Of a stretch of 64,000 nucleotides of DNA, positions 28,800 to 38,211 are shown piece by piece. The translations under genes were made by a program, and so were the position numbers. Each line of letters opens with the position of its first letter. Position 1 is the stretch's first letter. Below the pieces are notes generated by a model, which did not search any database, was not told the origin of the DNA, and saw only the letters and a list, made by a program, of their open reading frames with translations. The DNA lies in contig NZ_JAFBEX010000005.1 of assembly GCF_016908975.1 (NCBI RefSeq), positions 1-64,000 of the forward strand, given 5' to 3'. This stretch comes from Neobacillus cucumis (GTDB lineage: Bacteria; Bacillota; Bacilli; Bacillales; Cytobacillaceae).

Positions 28800-28844
28800 C
28801 CATACAATTATAATGTTGTATGGCTTTTTGTTGCGTGTTAGAAT
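28800..28844 (+). promoter_or_regulatory. Operator and promoter of the third aminotransferase gene
   Basis: A perfect CCATACAA-N8-TTGTATGG (28800-28823), whose right arm is the -35 (TTGTAT, 28816-28821), then a 17-base spacer and TAGAAT (28839-28844). Geometry and flanking bases (TTGTTTGCC before, GCTTTTT after) nearly duplicate the site at 23374-23418. Confidence 0.75.
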
Positions 28845-28992
28845 GTTTTAAATCTAGTTGGAGGATAAACAGAGTAAGGACTGCTAAAAAGTAACTGAAA
28901 ATTCAGGGTATTTTAGAGGAAGGTAGCTATTAATCTTTTTAAAATAATTATTAAATGTTCTCCATTACTAAATATAAAAGGAATGATGATAA

Positions 28993-30195
28993 ATGGAAAA
29001 TAAATTTGCTGAGAGAACTCACTTAGTAAAACCTTCAGAGACACGTGAAATATTAAAAGTAACAGAAAGGCCAGAAGTAATTTCTTTTGCGGGAGGCTTA
29101 CCAGCTCCAGAGTTGTTTCCTGTAGAAGCTCTTAAGGATGCATGTAATGCTGTATTAAACGAAGAAGGTGCGGCTTCTCTTCAATATAGTACGACTGAAG
29201 GATATATTCCTTTAAGAGATGCTATTTGTCAGAGAATGAAAGTTATTGGAATCAACGCTAATATTGAACATGTTCTTATCACATCAGGGTCCCAGCAAGC
29301 AATCGACCTTACTGGAAGATTATTTATCAATGAGGGAGATACTATTATTTGTGAAAGCCCAACCTACCTTGCAGCCATTAATGCATTCAAGTCATACAAT
29401 CCCAAATTTGTTGAAGTAGCTATGGATAATGATGGTATGGTGATGGAAGAGCTAGAGAAAAAGCTAATAGAGTATCCTAACACGAAGTTTATCTATACGA
29501 TTCCAGATTTCCAAAACCCTACAGGGCGCACATTAAAGCTCGAAAGACGAAAGAGAATGATTGAGCTCGCTAATCAATATGATGTACTGATTGTAGAGGA
29601 TAATCCCTATGGAGCTATAAGATTTGCTGGAGAGGAACTCCTACCTGTGAAACACTTTGACACAGAGGGTAGAGTCATTTATATAAGTACCTTTTCTAAG
29701 ATTTTTACGCCCGGTCTTCGACTTGGATGGATTTGTGCTGACGAATCTTTCATTGAAAAGTACGTTGCTTTTAAGCAAACAGCTGACTTACACACTGATA
29801 GCTTTGCTCAAAGAATTACAGCTAAGTATCTGGAACTTTACAATATCGAAGAACACATTAATAAAATCAAAGCTGTTTATAAAGAAAGATGCACAGCTAT
29901 GTTATCTTGTATCAAAGAATTTTTCCCAAAAAATATAAACTATAGTATGCCAGAAGGTGGATTGTTTATTTGGATAGAGCTTCCTGAATCTGTTGATTCT
30001 GGGGAATTATTCGCAAAATGTTTGGAAAATAATGTTGCTTTTGTTCCTGGTGCCCCATTCTTTCCGAATGGAACAAAGAAAAATTCTTTACGTTTAAATT
30101 ACTCGAATATGCCTAAAGAGAAAATTTTTAAAGGTATGGAGGTTATGGGAGAAGTATTGCATCATGAATTAGAAAAAGAAACAACTCTTTTATGA
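28993..30195 (+). CDS. PLP-dependent aminotransferase, LysN/2-aminoadipate type
   Basis: 400 aa fold-type I class I/II aminotransferase. SFAGGLPAPELFP near residue 35, QYSTTEGYIPLRDAI near residue 67, IPDFQNPTGRT near residue 170 and the PLP-lysine motif STFSKIFTPGLRLGW near residue 228. This matches the family of 2-aminoadipate, aromatic or branched-chain aminotransferases and the catalytic half of MocR proteins, but it has no HTH. It lies behind the best operator copy. Followed after 62 bases by the amine oxidase gene. Confidence 0.87.
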   Translation: MENKFAERTHLVKPSETREILKVTERPEVISFAGGLPAPELFPVEALKDACNAVLNEEGAASLQYSTTEGYIPLRDAICQRMKVIGINANIEHVLITSGSQQAIDLTGRLFINEGDTIICESPTYLAAINAFKSYNPKFVEVAMDNDGMVMEELEKKLIEYPNTKFIYTIPDFQNPTGRTLKLERRKRMIELANQYDVLIVEDNPYGAIRFAGEELLPVKHFDTEGRVIYISTFSKIFTPGLRLGWICADESFIEKYVAFKQTADLHTDSFAQRITAKYLELYNIEEHINKIKAVYKERCTAMLSCIKEFFPKNINYSMPEGGLFIWIELPESVDSGELFAKCLENNVAFVPGAPFFPNGTKKNSLRLNYSNMPKEKIFKGMEVMGEVLHHELEKETTLL

Positions 30196-30257
30196 TACAA
30201 ATCCCTTTAACAAAGTACAATTATACAACATAGACACTGTCAGAAGGAGGACAAAAT

Positions 30258-31370
30258 ATGAACAATCCTGTAATCATTGTTGGTTCAGGTTTAAGTGGCC
30301 TACGTGCTGCATCACTACTTACTGAAAAAGGCATTAAATGTAGGGTTCTAGAGGCAAGAGATAGGATTGGTGGAAGGGTTTTGAGTGCTTCTGATCCAAA
30401 GAGACCTGACCTAGGAAAATTTGACCTTGGCCCGAAGTGGTTTTGGCCACAGTATGAGAGCCAAATTGCTAAACTTGTAAAAGAACTAAATTTAGAAACT
30501 TTCGAACAATATAGTAAAGGTGAAATACTTATAGAACGATTTCAAATCAAGCCACCAGAGCGTTGTGAGCTGAAAGAACACACTGACGAAAAATGGGTTC
30601 GATTGACTGGAGGTGTGCAGTCTCTTATCGATGTGCTAGCAGAAACTATTCCCTCAGAAATAGTTGAACTAGAAACGCGAGTGAAGAAAGTTCAGCTGAA
30701 TGAAGCTGGTGATATCACGGTTGAAGCAGAACTTTCTGATGGAAAGAGAAAAAAATTTCCTGCAAAGGCTGTTATTCTAGCATTGCCACCTCGTCTTGTG
30801 GCACATCACATTGAATTTTCGCCTTCCCTTCCTCCAAATCTTATTGCTGACATTGTCAAAAAACCTACGTGGATGGCGGGACAGGCTAAGGTAGTTGCAG
30901 TATATGATCGTCCCTTCTGGAGAGAAGTAGGACTTTCTGGTTATGTATTGAGTGCCGTTGGTCCCTTAGAAGAAATATATGATGCCTCTCCAAATAATGG
31001 CCCTGGTGCATTATTTGGTTTCTTCGGAATGCCTCCAGCAGCACGTGAAAAAATGGGCCAAGATAAAATTTTAAAATTGGTTGTTGACCAGTTAGTTAAG
31101 CTCTTTGGGAGTGAAGCTAAAAACGTAAAGGCTATTTTTTATAAAGATTGGTCCAGCGATTCTGAAACCACTGTTGAGGAAGACTTAAGTCCTCTTAAAA
31201 ATTACCAAAGCTATGGTCCACCACCAGTAGAAGGTGTATGGGAGAAGAAAATTATTTTTGCTGGTACAGAAACGAATTCAGAATATAGTGGACATCTTGA
31301 AGGTGCCCTTCAGTCAGCTGAACAGGCAGTTGCTGAAATCATTAATTTAAATGAAAAGGATGTTTCTTGA
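30258..31370 (+). CDS. Flavin monoamine oxidase family protein
   Basis: 370 aa FAD-dependent amine oxidase. The dinucleotide motif is [17 protein letters not shown] (residues about 5-21), then [10 protein letters not shown] near residue 33. The C-terminal FAD motif is IIFAGTETNSEYSGHLEGALQSAE-like near residue 330. It oxidises a primary or secondary amine to an imine with peroxide formation. Slightly short for the family (usually 430-480 aa). GAAGGAGG precedes the ATG. Its stop overlaps the next ATG (TGATG). Its first 40 codons recur in the chimeric gene at 33724. Confidence 0.85.
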   Translation: MNNPVIIVGSGLSGLRAASLLTEKGIKCRVLEARDRIGGRVLSASDPKRPDLGKFDLGPKWFWPQYESQIAKLVKELNLETFEQYSKGEILIERFQIKPPERCELKEHTDEKWVRLTGGVQSLIDVLAETIPSEIVELETRVKKVQLNEAGDITVEAELSDGKRKKFPAKAVILALPPRLVAHHIEFSPSLPPNLIADIVKKPTWMAGQAKVVAVYDRPFWREVGLSGYVLSAVGPLEEIYDASPNNGPGALFGFFGMPPAAREKMGQDKILKLVVDQLVKLFGSEAKNVKAIFYKDWSSDSETTVEEDLSPLKNYQSYGPPPVEGVWEKKIIFAGTETNSEYSGHLEGALQSAEQAVAEIINLNEKDVS

Positions 31371-32624
31371 TGGCAAAGCAGATCGCGAATATCTCGATTA
31401 ATACGGAACGAATTTGGTCTCAATTAATGGAACTGGCCGAAATAGGTAAACAAGAAAGTGGCGGTGTAACCAGAACTTCCTTGTCCCCGGAAGACTTAAC
31501 CGCCCGCAAGCTTCTCATGAATTGGATGCAGGAAACGGACCTGGAGGTACGGGTAGATGAAGCGGGAAACATTATTGGACGATTGCCAAGAACAGATGAA
31601 TCAATAACTGAATCTGTTATGACTGGATCGCATATTGACTCTGTCCTAAATGGTGGGAAATTTGATGGGCCATTAGGAGTTCTTGGTGCCCTCGAAGCCG
31701 TTCGAACCATTCAGGAGAATGGGATAAAACTGAAACGTTCCATTGAAGTGATTTCGTTTACGGATGAAGAAGGTGCTCGCTTCTCAGCTGGTTTTACCGG
31801 AAGCAAAGGAATGTGCGGCCTTTTTGGACGGCACCATCTTGATGAAATGGTCGATCAAGATGGGATTACCTATTCCCAAGCCTTTCTTCAAGCTGGGTTA
31901 AATCCTGATAACTACGAAAATGCAAAAAGAGAACCAGGTAGTATCAAGGCATTTGTTGAAATCCATATTGAACAAGGTAAAGTACTGGAGAATGGAGATC
32001 TTTCTGTAGGAATTGTCACAGGTATTGCAGGACCGATGTGGCTCGAAGTGACCATTTGAGGTGAATCTGGCCATGCAGGAACCACCCCGATGCAGTTACG
32101 GCTGATTCTGGTTTGGCCGCAGCAGAGTTAATGCTGCAAGTCGAACAGATTGCCAAAGCGTATCAAGGGGTCGGAACAATTGGGAGAATTCACTTTGAAC
32201 CTGGCGGTGCGAATATTATTCCAGAATCTGCTTCCTTTATGATTGATTTTCGACATACAGATGCCGGGAAAAGGGAGCTAATGAAAACGGAGATTGAATT
32301 AGCTCTTCGTAAAATTTGTGAAAAACGTTCACTGCAATATAATCTGACTGTGAATATGGATATTCCACCGGTTCTTTGTTCGAATACGATTGTGGATATG
32401 TGATGGAAGATGCGTGTCAAGATCTGGGTTTCGAACCGTTTCGAATCGTAAGTGGGGCTGGCCATGATGCGATGATCATGTCCAATATTACGGATGTAGG
32501 CATGATTTTCGTTAGAAGTAAGGATGGGATCAGTCATAATCCAAAGGAATGGAGCAGTAAAGAGGATATCGCGGATGGCGTTAATCTCCTCATGCAAACC
32601 ATAATTAGATTAGCATCAGAATAA
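31370..32624 (+). pseudogene. M20 family amidohydrolase (allantoate/N-carbamoyl amino acid hydrolase type), broken
   Basis: Intact start and N-terminal half: MTGSHIDSVLNGGKFDGPLGVLGALE-type metal-binding segment near residue 85, FTDEEGARF near residue 127, EIHIEQGKVLE near residue 200. Three breaks follow. An in-frame TGA (32057-32059) falls just before GESGHAGTTPM. A frameshift near 32104 lies between MQLR and DSGLAAAELM. A second frameshift near 32390-32400 lies between SNTIVD and VMEDACQDLG. The remaining frames still read GPGGANIIP-like and GAGHDAMIMSNI conserved segments to a normal end. The original enzyme cleaved a carbamoyl or ureido amide using two metal ions. Confidence 0.87.
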
Positions 32625-32665
32625 AGTCAGGTTAACATACAATATCGATTGAAAGGAGTACTATT

Positions 32666-33478
32666 TTGGACTTTTTCTTTGATCACCTTGTTTGGTTCTT
32701 TAGGAAACCGGAGAAAGCAATTTTACCCTTAAAACAAAGAGGACTTCATGTTGTGAATGGTGGGCGTCATGAATCTTGGGGAACATATAATACCCTGACC
32801 TATTTTGGCTTAAGTTATATTGAATTTTTAGGAATTGAAAATTTATCAATAGCTGAAAAACATGTTGAAAATCGATTGATTACACAAATTGTTGAACAGC
32901 TAGCTAAAGAAAGTCGGGAAGGTCCTGCGAAAGTAGCGATCCGAACAAATCAAATTGAAGAACTAGCAATAAAACTTAAAGCAGAAGGACTTACAGTATA
33001 TGGGCCGCTTACTGGGGAGAGAGTTCGAGCTGATGGTGAAGTAATCAGGTGGTCATTGTTATTCCCTGAATACGCGGAAAACAAAGTTTCTTTACCATTT
33101 TTTATAGAATGGGAAAAATCAGATGAAGAAAGGTATTCGGAATTAGAGGAACAAAGACTCATAGGGACACACCTATTAGGTCAACCAAAATTGGAAAGTG
33201 CTGGTTTTGTCGTAAATAATTTAGATAAAACTTTAGAAATTTGGAAGAAATTGTTTGGCCTTAAACAAGGCGAGGAGTATATTGATACGGAAATCAATGC
33301 ACGTTGCAGAATATTAAAATTGAACGGAACTAATTTATTATTTTGTACACCAATTGGAAATGGTCCGGCTGCTAAGGTATTAAAAGAAAAAGGGGAGACT
33401 CCTTTTTTAGTGAACCTGACTGACACGAATCAAAGTCACTTTTTTGAAATGTTGGATGGTTATTGGAGGTTCCAGTAA
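32666..33478 (+). CDS. VOC superfamily glyoxalase-like protein
   Basis: 270 aa with two vicinal-oxygen-chelate-like halves: FFFDHLVWFFRKPEKAI at the N-terminus and SAGFVVNNLDKTLEIWKKLFGL near residue 175. This resembles the glyoxalase-like domain family (PF13468 type). The start is TTG after AAAGGAG. It lies downstream of the broken hydrolase and looks intact. Candidate roles are a metal-dependent isomerase, lyase or dioxygenase, but the reaction cannot be assigned. Confidence 0.72.
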   Translation: MDFFFDHLVWFFRKPEKAILPLKQRGLHVVNGGRHESWGTYNTLTYFGLSYIEFLGIENLSIAEKHVENRLITQIVEQLAKESREGPAKVAIRTNQIEELAIKLKAEGLTVYGPLTGERVRADGEVIRWSLLFPEYAENKVSLPFFIEWEKSDEERYSELEEQRLIGTHLLGQPKLESAGFVVNNLDKTLEIWKKLFGLKQGEEYIDTEINARCRILKLNGTNLLFCTPIGNGPAAKVLKEKGETPFLVNLTDTNQSHFFEMLDGYWRFQ

Positions 33479-33690
33479 TATATTAAAACGCTTATAAAGT
33501 AAATCACAGATCCAAGATTGAATATAATTCTTTTAAATTTCAGTGTCCTCACTGATGTAAGGCCAATGATTGAACCTTTTCCCTAAGAACATGAACAAAG
33601 GCAGAAATACTTTAAAAATTTATTTTACATAATATTGACAGGGGCTTCACATCTGGTAGGTGGGATTGAATGGCGAACAGGTAAATTTAA

Positions 33691-34044
<354 letters not shown>

Positions 34045-34230
34045 AATAAGCGTCAGTTCGGGGATCCTGAAGTGGTCGGCAGAGATTAATATTTCTATAA
34101 ACTTCGTTTAAACAAAAGGTTCTAGTATTGTATTTTAAAGTATAATAAGATCCGACCTTGGTACGGAATGAACAGAAAATCCTTCCAGAGTTTGTTTATA
34201 CTAGAGATGAATATAATAATAATAATAATT

Positions 34231-34264
34231 TTGCTTGGGAAGTTTCCCAAGCTATTTTTTTTGA
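34231..34264 (+). terminator. Terminator-like hairpin
   Basis: GCTTGGGAA / TTCCCAAGC, a 9-bp perfect stem with a 2-base centre, then TATTTTTTTT. No gene ends immediately before it; it may be a leftover of the deleted gene at 33.8-34.2 kb. Confidence 0.75.
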
Positions 34265-34405
34265 ACTGATTTTAATAAATCTGAAGCAAATGCAAGACGA
34301 CATTATTGGCTAGGAAGTGTATATATTAGATTCTTTGAAATTATTTAGGCATTAAGTTAGTACATAGTTTGAGGAGAGGAAGGTGAACTTTTTTTGGCCA
34401 TTACA

Positions 34406-34534
34406 TATGTTATTTAATGAGCTGCTCAAATTGGTGAGCAGCTTTTTTTGTAAATTTGGCAAAACATGTGTGTAAATGTCCATCGTATTTCCAGTTGTTG
34501 AATGTCCTAAGTCGTGAAATCTTAAATAAGGCAA
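34406..34534 (-). pseudogene. Tyrosine recombinase (integrase) C-terminal remnant
   Basis: The minus strand reads PYLRFHDL joined directly to GHSTTGNTMDIYTHVLPNLQKK. In phage and ICE integrases these flank a stretch containing the catalytic R-x-x-H box and the ERL segment; about 25 residues are missing here. The catalytic Tyr of IYTHV remains. No upstream integrase sequence is open. A decayed mobile-element gene marking one edge of the RpiR block. Confidence 0.8.
34419..34450 (+). terminator. Terminator-like hairpin within the integrase remnant
   Basis: GCTGCTCA (34421-34428) and TGAGCAGC (34435-34442) followed by seven T on the plus strand. Confidence 0.7.
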
Positions 34535-34672
34535 GCAAGTGTTTTGGAATTAAATAATCGGTTAATTTGTAAGGAGGACTTGGGATACTAAAGTAAATTA
34601 TAATTATTAAAATATTTAAAATTATATAAATAAAGGCTTTTATCTAGAAAACTTATATGCTACAATGTGAAT

Positions 34673-34719
34673 GTAATAATTATTACGATTTGTATTTTTG
34701 TAGTAAAAAATAATACTAC
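34673..34719. promoter_or_regulatory. RpiR-type operator pair before the decayed regulator copy
   Basis: GTAATA-AT-TATTAC (34673-34686) is a perfect 14-bp palindrome. GTAGTA-N8-TACTAC (34700-34719) is a second perfect-arm dyad. Both belong to the GTRRTA/TATTAC motif seen around every unit of this block. Confidence 0.6.
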
Positions 34720-34730
34720 TGGTGGTGATG

Positions 34731-34902
34731 ACTTTTCGGGTTATGCTGAATTTCCGAAGGAACTTCAAGAACTACTTAGAAATAGGGTAGACCTACAAAC
34801 AAGTCTGCTAGCAAATTTTTAAGGAAATTAATGAAAGCGATTTAATGGGAAGGGAAACAAATAGAAAATATTCGTTCCACTACTGACGGAAACTCATCTC
34901 CT
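34731..34902 (+). pseudogene. Decayed partial duplicate of the rpiR-type regulator gene
   Basis: The DNA matches the intact regulator gene at 39543-39699: CTTTTCGGGTTATGCTGAATTTC, GAACTTCAAGAACTACT and GAAAATATTCGTTCCAC recur with scattered changes and small deletions. It then jumps to a match with 39991-40014 (ACTGACGGAAACTCATCTCC), so nearly 290 bases are deleted. It is out of frame with several stops. A non-functional second copy of the regulator at the left end of the same regulon. Confidence 0.88.
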
Positions 34903-35065
34903 TTGTGAGTTTCACTTATTTATTCTTAAAAAGAAAGCGCTTCATCAATTAGAGACGGTCTTGATAACATAGGTATGACCCAGCATAAAAGTCGTTACGC
35001 ATCCCACGTTATTCAAACCTTTCCAATGAGCATACCAAATAGAATAATATTTTTTGCTTAAATTG

Positions 35066-35109
35066 GTAATAAAAAATACATTAAATATAACAAATGTAGT
35101 ATTTATTAC
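35066..35109. promoter_or_regulatory. RpiR-type operators before the ABC importer operon
   Basis: GTAGTA-TT-TATTAC (35096-35109), one mismatch from a perfect palindrome, lies 53 bases before the start codon. A weaker GTAATA-AA-AAATAC is at 35066-35079. Confidence 0.6.
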
Positions 35110-35162
35110 AACGTAAATTAGGTAGATTAAAAACTTATATAAGTAAAGAGGGGATGAAAGAG

Positions 35163-36251
35163 ATGAAGAAAAAATGGTTAACAAGTATTGCCGTAACCAC
35201 CATGATGGGTGCACTGATTACAGGATGTGGACAACAGAGTACAGCTTCTAAGGCAGAAAGCAAGAAAGGTAGCATTGAAAACCAACTGGTTATTGCTGGT
35301 AATGGGGCAGAATTCGAAAATGTCATGAGAGACGATATCTTCAAGCAGTTTCAAGAAAAATATCCGGAAGTAAAAATCAGTTATGTTTCTGGAGTTTCAG
35401 GGGACATTGTAGCCAAGGTAAGAGCACAAAAAGCTTCTCCTCAAATTGACTTTGCGATCGTAGATTCCAACTCCCAAGAGATTGGACGTAAAGAGGGGCT
35501 TTGGCAAAAAGTAGATAAAAAAGATGTACCGAATTTGGAAAAAGCTCAATTTGGTTCTAAAGCGAAAGATAACAGTGGAGTGCCTGTATTTTACTCGACT
35601 ATGGGGATTTCTTATAACAAAGAGCTTGTGCATAGTAAAGGGCTGCCAGTACCTAAATCGTGGAATGACTTAAACAATCCAAAGGTAAAAGAAAATCTAG
35701 TACTCTCGGATATTAGCAATAATTTCGGACGTACGACATTGATCATGTTAGCTTACGCTAATGGAGGGTCGGAAAAGAATATCGATCCCGGCTTTGAAAA
35801 ATACGCGGGTATTGCTTCTGGATTACCCACTTTCTTAAATAATACCGCCCAAATTCAACAGGCGTTACAACAAAAAAGAGCAGCTTATACAGTATGGAAC
35901 TCAAACAGAAGTTTAACCTTGGCTGCTTCTGGTACTCCTATGGAATTTGTTATTCCAAAAGAAGGGACCATCCTTTCGACTCAATTTGCCAACTTGGTAA
36001 AAGGAGCACCTCATACTAAAGCGGCGAAAAAGTTTATTGATTTTCTTCTGACCGATGAAGTGCAGAAAACTCTAGGAGAAAAATTATATCTGAACCCAGT
36101 AACAGATGTGAAATTATCGGCTGAAGCGTCCAAAAAAATTGACTTTGATAAAAGTAAAGCGGTGAATGTGGATACAGAATTGATTAGTAACGAGTATGCC
36201 AAATGGGTAGAGAGATTCAACAAAGAGGTCGCAACCAAAGTCAATAAGTAA
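35163..36251 (+). CDS. ABC importer substrate-binding lipoprotein (spermidine/putrescine-Fe3+ family)
   Basis: 362 aa. The signal peptide ends in the lipobox LITGC (Cys near residue 22), so it is anchored outside the membrane. The body is a type-II periplasmic-binding fold of the PotD/extracellular family 1 type: FQEKYPEVKISYVSG, FYSTMGISYNKEL, AKKFIDFLLTDEVQ. ATG 35154 abuts the ribosome site AGAGGGG; ATG 35163 is better spaced. First gene of a four-gene importer operon. The ligand is unknown: polyamine, iron(III), phosphonate and organic acids are all possible. Confidence 0.87.
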   Translation: MKKKWLTSIAVTTMMGALITGCGQQSTASKAESKKGSIENQLVIAGNGAEFENVMRDDIFKQFQEKYPEVKISYVSGVSGDIVAKVRAQKASPQIDFAIVDSNSQEIGRKEGLWQKVDKKDVPNLEKAQFGSKAKDNSGVPVFYSTMGISYNKELVHSKGLPVPKSWNDLNNPKVKENLVLSDISNNFGRTTLIMLAYANGGSEKNIDPGFEKYAGIASGLPTFLNNTAQIQQALQQKRAAYTVWNSNRSLTLAASGTPMEFVIPKEGTILSTQFANLVKGAPHTKAAKKFIDFLLTDEVQKTLGEKLYLNPVTDVKLSAEASKKIDFDKSKAVNVDTELISNEYAKWVERFNKEVATKVNK

Positions 36252-36264
36252 GGAGGACTACCAG

Positions 36265-37353
36265 TTGGAAAAACAGTATGATGTTGAACTAAAACATATT
36301 AAAAAGAGCTTTAATGGAAACACGATTGTAAAGGATTTTAGTCTACAGATCGAGAGAGGAGAATTTATCTCCTTTCTCGGGCCTTCGGGCTGTGGAAAGA
36401 CCACCACACTCAACATGATTGCGGGCTTCTTGGAAGCGGATGAAGGGGAATTGTTGATCAAGGGAAGATTAATGAATGGAGTTCCTACCTACAAAAGAGA
36501 CTTGGGGATGGTTTTCCAAACCTACTCATTGTTCCCGCATATGACTGTGTATGAAAATATAGCGTATGGATTAAAATTGAGGAAACTTCCGAAAGTTGAA
36601 ATAGACGTAAGAGTGAAAAAAGTTCTTGAACTGGTCAAACTACCTCAAGTGCAAACACGCTTTCCCAAACAGCTTTCAGGTGGTCAACGTCAACGTATCG
36701 CAATCGCCAGAGCGTTAGTAATGGAACCGTCCATTCTGTTACTGGACGAACCTCTGAGTAACTTGGACGCGAAGCTTCGCGAGGAGTTAAGAGATGAATT
36801 GAAACGTCTCCATAAGGAAATTGGGGTTACTACCATTTTTGTGACCCATGATCAGGAAGAGGCCTTGTCGCTATCCGACCGAATTGTTGTCTTGAGTCAT
36901 GGAAACATTGAGCAAATCGGCTCCCCCTCTGATATCTATCACCGACCGGCTACGGAGTTTGTACATACTTTTATTGGGAAAACGAACCGTCTGACTGGTA
37001 CTGTAAAGGCTTTGGATGGCAGTGACCTTACCATTCATACGGAGGATGGACTGTCCATTAAGGCAAGGAACAAGGAGAAGAAATTTGTCTCGGGCGAAAA
37101 GGTTTCAATGTATATGCGTCCTGAGACCATCCAATTGACAAAGGACCCGGCCGGTAGCGCTGATGTAACTACTTTTAGTGGTATCATCAAGCTTGTCACT
37201 TTTCTTGGCCCGATTACGGAATATCACATTTCTGTAGGAAAGCACGAGCTGATTGTGCGAACGCAACAACCTCAGAGACATTTCGTTGAAGGAGCTGAAG
37301 TTTACGGCTTTTGTCATACAGAAGATATTATGGTTGTAGAGGAGAACTACTAG
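36265..37353 (+). CDS. ABC importer ATPase, PotA type
   Basis: 362 aa. Walker A GPSGCGKTT near residue 39, QTYSLFPHMTVYENIAYGL near residue 84, signature LSGGQRQR near residue 137, Walker B ILLLDEPLSNLDAKLR near residue 155, switch His in FVTHDQEEAL. The C-terminal TOBE-type domain (residues about 245-360) is the usual PotA/MalK regulatory part. The start is TTG, 8 bases after AAGGAGG. It energises the two permeases that follow immediately. Confidence 0.92.
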   Translation: MEKQYDVELKHIKKSFNGNTIVKDFSLQIERGEFISFLGPSGCGKTTTLNMIAGFLEADEGELLIKGRLMNGVPTYKRDLGMVFQTYSLFPHMTVYENIAYGLKLRKLPKVEIDVRVKKVLELVKLPQVQTRFPKQLSGGQRQRIAIARALVMEPSILLLDEPLSNLDAKLREELRDELKRLHKEIGVTTIFVTHDQEEALSLSDRIVVLSHGNIEQIGSPSDIYHRPATEFVHTFIGKTNRLTGTVKALDGSDLTIHTEDGLSIKARNKEKKFVSGEKVSMYMRPETIQLTKDPAGSADVTTFSGIIKLVTFLGPITEYHISVGKHELIVRTQQPQRHFVEGAEVYGFCHTEDIMVVEENY

Positions 37354-38211
37354 ATGGCGAAAACTTCTTTACGAACAAGCTTAATTATTGGACTCTTGTT
37401 GGCTCCTACACTTGTTGTATTAATGGTTTTTTTCTTAATTCCCATGCTGATGATGTTTTTTCATAGTTTTGAGGATAATGACTTTCACTTTACCTTGCAA
37501 AACTACTTCATTTTCTTTAAGGATCTCTATTATTGGGATATTCTTTGGAATTCAGTTAAAATCAGTGTCTGGACCGTTTTGGTAACGTTCGTTTTCGGCT
37601 ATCCTGTAGCCATGTTTATGGCGAAATCGGAAGGGAAAGTAAGAAGCCTCGTTACTTTGCTTGTACTTGTGCCTCATTTGGTAAGTGTGGTTATCCGCAA
37701 TTTTGGATGGACGATTATTTTGAATGAAAATGGTTTAATCAACAGTTTGCTAATGAATTTGGGCATCATCCAAAAGCCTTTACGCCTAATGTATAACGAA
37801 TTAGGTACTGTTATTGGTCTAGCAGACTCCTATATTGTGTATATGATTTTAGCGATTGCGACAAGTCTTTATGCCATAGACCAATCCCTGTACAAAGCTG
37901 CTTCTATTATGGGTGCGAGACGATTTACTTCTTTCTTAACGATTACGTTTCCGTTAAGTTTGCCGGGGATTTTTTCTGGGATTGTCTTGGTATTTAGTTT
38001 ATCCATGAGTGCATTTGTGACACCTGCCTTATTGGGAGGAACTGCGGTAAAAGTGATGCCAACTCTGATATATCAAGAAATCCTGATTACACAAAATTGG
38101 CCTTTTGGTACCGCTTTGTCCTTTATTTTACTAGCCTTTACGCTTCTCTTGGCGGGCTCATTTACCAAACTGGTGGAAACACATCGTTATAAGGAGGTGT
38201 TCCAATCATGA
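37354..38211 (+). CDS. ABC importer permease, PotB type
   Basis: 285 aa, six membrane helices. The EAA-like loop (YKAASIMGARRFTSFLTITFPLSLPGI, residues about 180-206) contacts the ATPase. It starts at the ATG directly after the ATPase stop and overlaps the next gene by four bases (ATGA), so translation is coupled. Confidence 0.92.
   Translation: MAKTSLRTSLIIGLLLAPTLVVLMVFFLIPMLMMFFHSFEDNDFHFTLQNYFIFFKDLYYWDILWNSVKISVWTVLVTFVFGYPVAMFMAKSEGKVRSLVTLLVLVPHLVSVVIRNFGWTIILNENGLINSLLMNLGIIQKPLRLMYNELGTVIGLADSYIVYMILAIATSLYAIDQSLYKAASIMGARRFTSFLTITFPLSLPGIFSGIVLVFSLSMSAFVTPALLGGTAVKVMPTLIYQEILITQNWPFGTALSFILLAFTLLLAGSFTKLVETHRYKEVFQS

Noticed and set aside
30200..30257. MocR operator before the amine oxidase
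   Set aside because: TACAATTATACAAC contains half-site-like bases but lacks a second arm at 7-9-base spacing.
32057..32059. Selenocysteine codon in the M20 hydrolase
   Set aside because: Two further frameshifts interrupt the same gene and the UGA falls at a non-catalytic variable position, so simple decay explains it better.
33650..33690. Second tRNA-like sequence (GGTGGGATTGAATGG)
   Set aside because: No paired arms or anticodon loop can be built around it.
34931..34946. cre site (AGAAAGCGCTTCAT) before the ABC importer
   Set aside because: The central AAGCGCTT fits but both ends of the consensus fail, and it is over 200 bases from the operon start.
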